Source: Komagataeibacter rhaeticus (GTDB taxonomy: Bacteria; Pseudomonadota; Alphaproteobacteria; Acetobacterales; Acetobacteraceae). Taken from it: a DNA stretch of 64,000 bases. The notes under the pieces are model-generated. The model saw nothing but the letters and a program-made list of their open reading frames with translations, had not been told where the DNA came from and searched no databases. Positions 61,539 through 64,000 of the stretch are shown here, one piece after another (the first letter of the stretch is position 1; the number at the start of each line of letters is the position of its first letter). The DNA lies in the NCBI RefSeq assembly GCF_003207855.1, contig NZ_NKTZ01000003.1:124001-188000 (forward strand). Direction: 5' to 3'. A program made the position numbers and the translations under genes.

Positions 61539-62291
61539 CTAGGGAAAATGCTGGATCTGGCAGGTATGGTCCTGCAGGTCCTCGCCCGAGGCACGGTCAC
61601 CGGCATGCGGGTCCGCGCGGTCGTCCAGCATGACAAAGCCCTGCTGCCCCCCGGCCAGGACAATTCCCGCAATCACCAGCGTATGAAAGCCCATTTCATG
61701 CGCGGGATCGGCCATTTCGCGCGCCAGCATGCCCAGCGGCCGTACGCCGGACAGGCTGGAGGACGCAAGCAGGCGGGCACGGTACGGATGCCCATCCAGC
61801 GGCAGCGTGACCCAGCCCGGCCCCAGACGGGGCAGCGCCCAGTGCAGCGCCACCTTCACATCGGGACGGATACAGTCAACATGCACATGCAACTGGTTCT
61901 GGCTGCGGCCATAGAGCGAATTGATGGCAAGTGACAGGTCCTCGGGCGGCAGGGGACGGGGCAGCCTGCGGTTGACCCGCGCGGTCTGCCGCCAGGCATG
62001 GGCAAGGTAGTCGGGCGCATCATCACGGATAATGGCGGGATCTTCCATGCCGGTTACCCGTCGGGTCGGAATCAGCAGGTACTGGGTGGCACCCTCCCGA
62101 TCCTTCAGCACGGCATAGCCCGCGTGGGGGTCCGTCTCCTCACACGGTATGCCCGCATGGGCCGCACCGGGTGGTACGTCACAGCGTTCATGCACGATAT
62201 GCCACAGCACATCCGGGTCCGCATGGGCCGGGACACTGCCCGCCACGATATGGGCCAGTACAAGTCCGGCCACTACTCCCATCCGTTTCAT
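61539..62291 (-). CDS. cdh: CDP-diacylglycerol pyrophosphatase
   Basis: A 250-residue exported enzyme of the CDP-diacylglycerol pyrophosphatase family, a HIT-like fold that hydrolyses CDP-diacylglycerol to CMP and phosphatidate. The signal peptide is VVAGLVLAHIVAGSVPAHA. The active-site His cluster is SQNQLHVHVDCIRPD. Other family blocks are DVLWHIVHERCDVP, YLLIPTRRVTGMEDPAI and DLSLAINSLYGRSQNQ. The ATG at 62291 has GGGAGAG upstream; an ATG three codons later is possible. It lies 94 bp downstream of the POT transporter gene and may share its transcript. Confidence 0.88.
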   Translation of the reverse strand: MKRMGVVAGLVLAHIVAGSVPAHADPDVLWHIVHERCDVPPGAAHAGIPCEETDPHAGYAVLKDREGATQYLLIPTRRVTGMEDPAIIRDDAPDYLAHAWRQTARVNRRLPRPLPPEDLSLAINSLYGRSQNQLHVHVDCIRPDVKVALHWALPRLGPGWVTLPLDGHPYRARLLASSSLSGVRPLGMLAREMADPAHEMGFHTLVIAGIVLAGGQQGFVMLDDRADPHAGDRASGEDLQDHTCQIQHFP

Positions 62292-62385
62292 CCGCTCTCC
62301 CACCACCAGCGCGCCTGCCATGATGGGCATACCGTAACGAAAAAAACCAGCCCCGGCGCGGCAGGACACCCGCGCCTGCCGCGGG

Positions 62386-63939
62386 CTAGGGCCTCCGTGC
62401 CCCGATGCTGGCCCCCTCCCATCGTCTGACCACGGGCAGCAGCAGGGCGAACACCACCGTAGCCGCCCCCGCCATGAAGGCGAGGGTGCGGAACAGGCCG
62501 CCATAGATCATCAGCGTGCGTGCGGCATCCAGCCCGGATGCATTGTCCACCGCCGCCATGTTGGCGACAATACTGCCGACATACATGGCAAAGCCGATCA
62601 GCACATAATAACATCCCGCCATGAAGGCACTGATGCGCGCGGGCACGTAGCGCGCGATGGCCGCAAGCCCAAGGCTGTTGATCATGAGTTCGCCTATGGA
62701 AAGCGGGCCATAGCCAAACAGCATCACCCATGGCGAGACATAGGCCGAAGGCGACAGCACGGTACTGAGCCACCACGCCAGGAACGAAAGCGTGACACAG
62801 AAAAAGCCGATGACGAATTTGCCCGCGATGCTGATGTCCGCCCTGCGCCGCCCCAGCCAGTTATAGGCCGTGATCAGCAATGGCGTGCCCAGCATGATCC
62901 ATAGCGGGTTGAACGCCTGGAACTGCCCGGCCGACATGGAAAAAAGACGCACGCCCAGCAGTGTGAAATCCTTGCCCACGTTGCGCAGCGCAAACAGGGT
63001 AAGGGACGTTACCATCTGCTGGTAGAACACGAAATACAGCGCCACCTGAAAGGTAAGCAGATACATGATCCGCAACCCCGGCCGTTCATGCGCCGCCGCC
63101 CGTGCGTACACCGTCATCCACACAAGGATGATCACCATGCCGGATGCGACCACCAGCACCCCCTGAATGGAAGTGGACGCAAAGACCCGCGCCATCAGCG
63201 CGATCACCACCCCGGCCCCGCCCGCAACCAGCAGGCCATGCCGCCATGGCAGCGGCCGGAAATCAGGCGCGGTACCGATGGCCTCCAGCCGACGCTGGCG
63301 GATGAAATAGCCCCCTACCCCCAGCAGCAGCCCTGCGCCGCAGAACATGAAGGCCGCCGCCCAGCCAAAATACTGCTGCATGAGCGGGACAAGGAAAAGC
63401 GAGAAGGTGGAGCCGATATTGACCGACATGTAATATATCGTGAAAGCAACATCCAGCTTCTGGTCCTGCCCGCGATAGATGATGTTCACCATATTGCATG
63501 AATTGGGCTTGAACAGGCCATTGCCGACCGCAATCACGGCCATGCTGACGAACAGCGCGCGGGCGGTACCACTCAGCGCGCCAAGCAGCAGGTAGCCCGT
63601 CGCCAGCACGATACCGCCCACCACCATCGTCCGCCGTGAACCCAGGACCCGGTCACCCAGCCAGCCGCCCACAACCGGGGCGGCATAGGTCATGGCGGCA
63701 AAACTGCCCCACAGCATGTTGGCCTGCGCATCCCGCATGCCCAGTTTCTGGATCATGTACAGCAGCAGGATGGCCTGCATGCCGTAAAAACCGAATCGCT
63801 CCCATATCTCTATCGCCAGCACGACATGGAAGGCGGGCGCCCGGGATTGCGGGCGCGGACCGGACGTGGGGGATGGCGCCACGCCCGTTTCACTGATCTG
63901 CCCAGCCATCTCCGCGCTCAGGGTACCACCGGCAGCCAT
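62386..63939 (-). CDS. Proton-dependent oligopeptide transporter (POT family)
   Basis: MFS transporter of 517 residues that imports di- and tripeptides with protons. The E-x-x-E-R-type motif of helix 1 is present as AIEIWERFGFYGMQAILLLYM. Other POT signatures are GGWLGDRVLGSRRTMVVGG, NGLFKPNSCNMVNIIY and DVAFTIYYMSVNIGSTFS, followed by FNPLWIMLGTPLL in the second half. About fourteen helices are expected. The first 35 residues are polar. The ATG at 63939 lacks a strong ribosome site; an in-frame ATG at 63909 is possible. The neighbour downstream is cdh. Confidence 0.92.
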   Translation of the reverse strand: MAAGGTLSAEMAGQISETGVAPSPTSGPRPQSRAPAFHVVLAIEIWERFGFYGMQAILLLYMIQKLGMRDAQANMLWGSFAAMTYAAPVVGGWLGDRVLGSRRTMVVGGIVLATGYLLLGALSGTARALFVSMAVIAVGNGLFKPNSCNMVNIIYRGQDQKLDVAFTIYYMSVNIGSTFSLFLVPLMQQYFGWAAAFMFCGAGLLLGVGGYFIRQRRLEAIGTAPDFRPLPWRHGLLVAGGAGVVIALMARVFASTSIQGVLVVASGMVIILVWMTVYARAAAHERPGLRIMYLLTFQVALYFVFYQQMVTSLTLFALRNVGKDFTLLGVRLFSMSAGQFQAFNPLWIMLGTPLLITAYNWLGRRRADISIAGKFVIGFFCVTLSFLAWWLSTVLSPSAYVSPWVMLFGYGPLSIGELMINSLGLAAIARYVPARISAFMAGCYYVLIGFAMYVGSIVANMAAVDNASGLDAARTLMIYGGLFRTLAFMAGAATVVFALLLPVVRRWEGASIGARRP

Positions 63940-64000
63940 ACGGCACTGGAATGGGCGGGATCACGATAGATGCTCTGGGTAGCCGTGATAAAATCCGCCT

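Overview
The window is high-GC alphaproteobacterial DNA, most likely from an acetic acid bacterium of the Komagataeibacter/Gluconacetobacter group. This rests on the protein content: a close relative of the Gluconobacter xylitol dehydrogenase, a GH32 fructosidase, a GH144-type glucan hydrolase, OxyR next to ahpCF, and many small AT-rich intergenic islands between GC-rich genes. I saw no rRNA, tRNA, CRISPR array, prophage or intact insertion sequence. It reads as ordinary chromosome with a few decayed or odd loci.

Layout. 1-3886 (minus): adaptor and pump of an RND efflux system, the adaptor cut by the window edge. 4314-12229 (plus): a GH32 beta-fructosidase followed by a four-gene Dpp/Opp-type ABC transporter with overlapping genes, then an MhpD-like hydratase, a D-2-hydroxyacid dehydrogenase and a small unknown gene. 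12373-16830: a luciferase-like flavin oxidoreductase, a tiny membrane protein, a bile-acid-symporter-family transporter and an N-acyl-D-amino-acid deacylase. 16950-17518: the degraded remains of a DOPA-dioxygenase-type gene. 17534-19842: YceI and a secreted GH144-type hydrolase. 19862-24870: a succinate-semialdehyde-type dehydrogenase, then ahpF and ahpC divergent from oxyR.

24953-29154 holds one very large STAND-type NTPase/TPR gene that is split by a single-base frameshift near 28163. 29210-38670: CNNM/CorC-type protein, RcnB-like protein, Nramp transporter, large MscS channel, a glycosyltransferase-like protein and several small genes, with three conspicuous candidate operators. 38697-51298 (minus) is a compact six-gene operon, transcribed glgA-glgB-glgX-treZ-malQ-treY; nearly every junction overlaps. 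Together these enzymes build glycogen, debranch it, rearrange the maltodextrins and release trehalose from their reducing ends. glgC and glgP are not in the window.

51858-55659 (minus) is a three-gene set: a CHASE2 membrane protein with no output domain, a small exported protein and an M48 metalloprotease. 56232-60426 is a group of small stress-type genes (DUF4142, KGG-repeat, YfdX, a membrane protein, VOC, DUF3574). The end holds the xylitol dehydrogenase-like SDR, a CDP-diacylglycerol pyrophosphatase and a POT peptide transporter. A dispersed hairpin-bearing repeat recurs near 21450, 31660, 51440 and 61450.
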